Shown here piece by piece: positions 63,944-64,000 of a stretch of DNA of 64,000 nt. Made by a program: the position numbers and the translations under genes. The stretch comes from Paraglaciecola chathamensis S18K6 (GTDB lineage Bacteria > Pseudomonadota > Gammaproteobacteria > Enterobacterales > Alteromonadaceae). Where the stretch lies: contig BAEM01000059.1 in the NCBI GenBank assembly GCA_000314955.1, positions 1-64,000 of the forward strand, given 5' to 3'. The notes beneath the pieces were generated by a model that had not been told where the DNA came from, searched no databases, and was given only the letters and a program-made list of their open reading frames with translations. Each line of letters begins with the position of its first letter. The stretch's first letter is position 1.

Positions 63944-64000
63944 ATGATGAGAACAAGTAGTAAAAAAAGTAATAATCTATCATGCAAGGTTTTGGGGCTC
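63944..64000 (+). CDS. Start of the next operon gene (truncated by window end)
   Basis: An open frame of 19 codons (ATGATGAGAAC...) starts 8 bp after tonB with a GGGGG ribosome site. By synteny with other TonB2 clusters it is likely a tetratricopeptide-repeat lipoprotein or periplasmic protein, but too little is visible to say. Confidence 0.6.
   Translation, partial: MMRTSSKKSNNLSCKVLGL

Noticed and set aside
1-64000. CRISPR arrays, tRNA genes, integrases and prophage genes
   Set aside because: I saw no regularly spaced short repeats, no tRNA cloverleaf and no phage or transposase proteins anywhere in the window.

Overview
The window looks like chromosomal DNA of a marine gammaproteobacterium of the Alteromonadales, most like Paraglaciecola/Glaciecola/Pseudoalteromonas. 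This is inferred from gene content and order: a hut cluster under a HutC-type operator, glnA-DUF4124-ntrB-ntrC, rpsU-yqeY-dnaG-rpoD, GlyGly-CTERM-like tails, and a DUF3450/TtpC/ExbB/ExbD/TonB operon. Nearly all DNA is ordinary dense core coding sequence. I see no prophage, integrase, transposase gene, CRISPR array or tRNA.

Layout. 1-906: end of an rRNA operon (5S rRNA and terminator) and about 600 bp of structured non-coding DNA. 907-2667: an unknown secreted protein and a nitroreductase. 2745-8984: complete histidine degradation, hutGI (minus) divergent from hutCUH (plus) around a palindromic HutC operator. 9079-11773: a periplasmic or surface cyclophilin and TypA. 11900-17121: nitrogen control, with glnA behind a sigma-54 promoter and NtrC sites, a DUF4124 protein, NtrB and NtrC, and a MITE-like 266-bp element. 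17221-20524: HPt/HD-GYP protein, acyltransferase, RraB, surface protein. 20937-25439: a giant secreted two-nuclease protein. 25817-29997: RND efflux pair. 30214-34864: macromolecular synthesis operon (minus). 35084-38895: tsaD, plsY, folB-folK-uppP, hinT. 38963-46649: GGDEF-EAL protein, M49-like lipoprotein peptidase, HDOD protein, RdgC, histidine kinase.

46650-64000 is the most interesting part. It holds phoB-phoR, a beta-helix lipoprotein with a large TonB-dependent receptor, a small Cys-rich secreted protein, a lipase, a cytochrome c-FTR1 iron permease fusion, a second TonB-dependent receptor, and a complete TonB2-type energising operon. By eye I find PhoB-box-like sequences (two 7-mers in an 11-bp period) before phoB, before the lipoprotein/receptor pair and, as a four-repeat array, before the TonB operon. 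In all three a -10-like hexamer starts exactly 10 bp after the box. A further box lies before the giant nuclease. The proposed picture is a phosphate-starvation circuit: nuclease releases nucleotides from external DNA, the lipoprotein/receptor pair takes up a phosphorus-containing ligand, and a co-induced TonB2 complex powers the receptor. The substrate and the coupling are inference.

A second unusual item is a non-coding repeat family with ATACCA...TTAATAAGTGA..CTCAG ends: one long copy at 13726-13991 that folds into a closing stem plus two long hairpins, and one short copy at 48941-49005 that overlaps the phoR stop codon.
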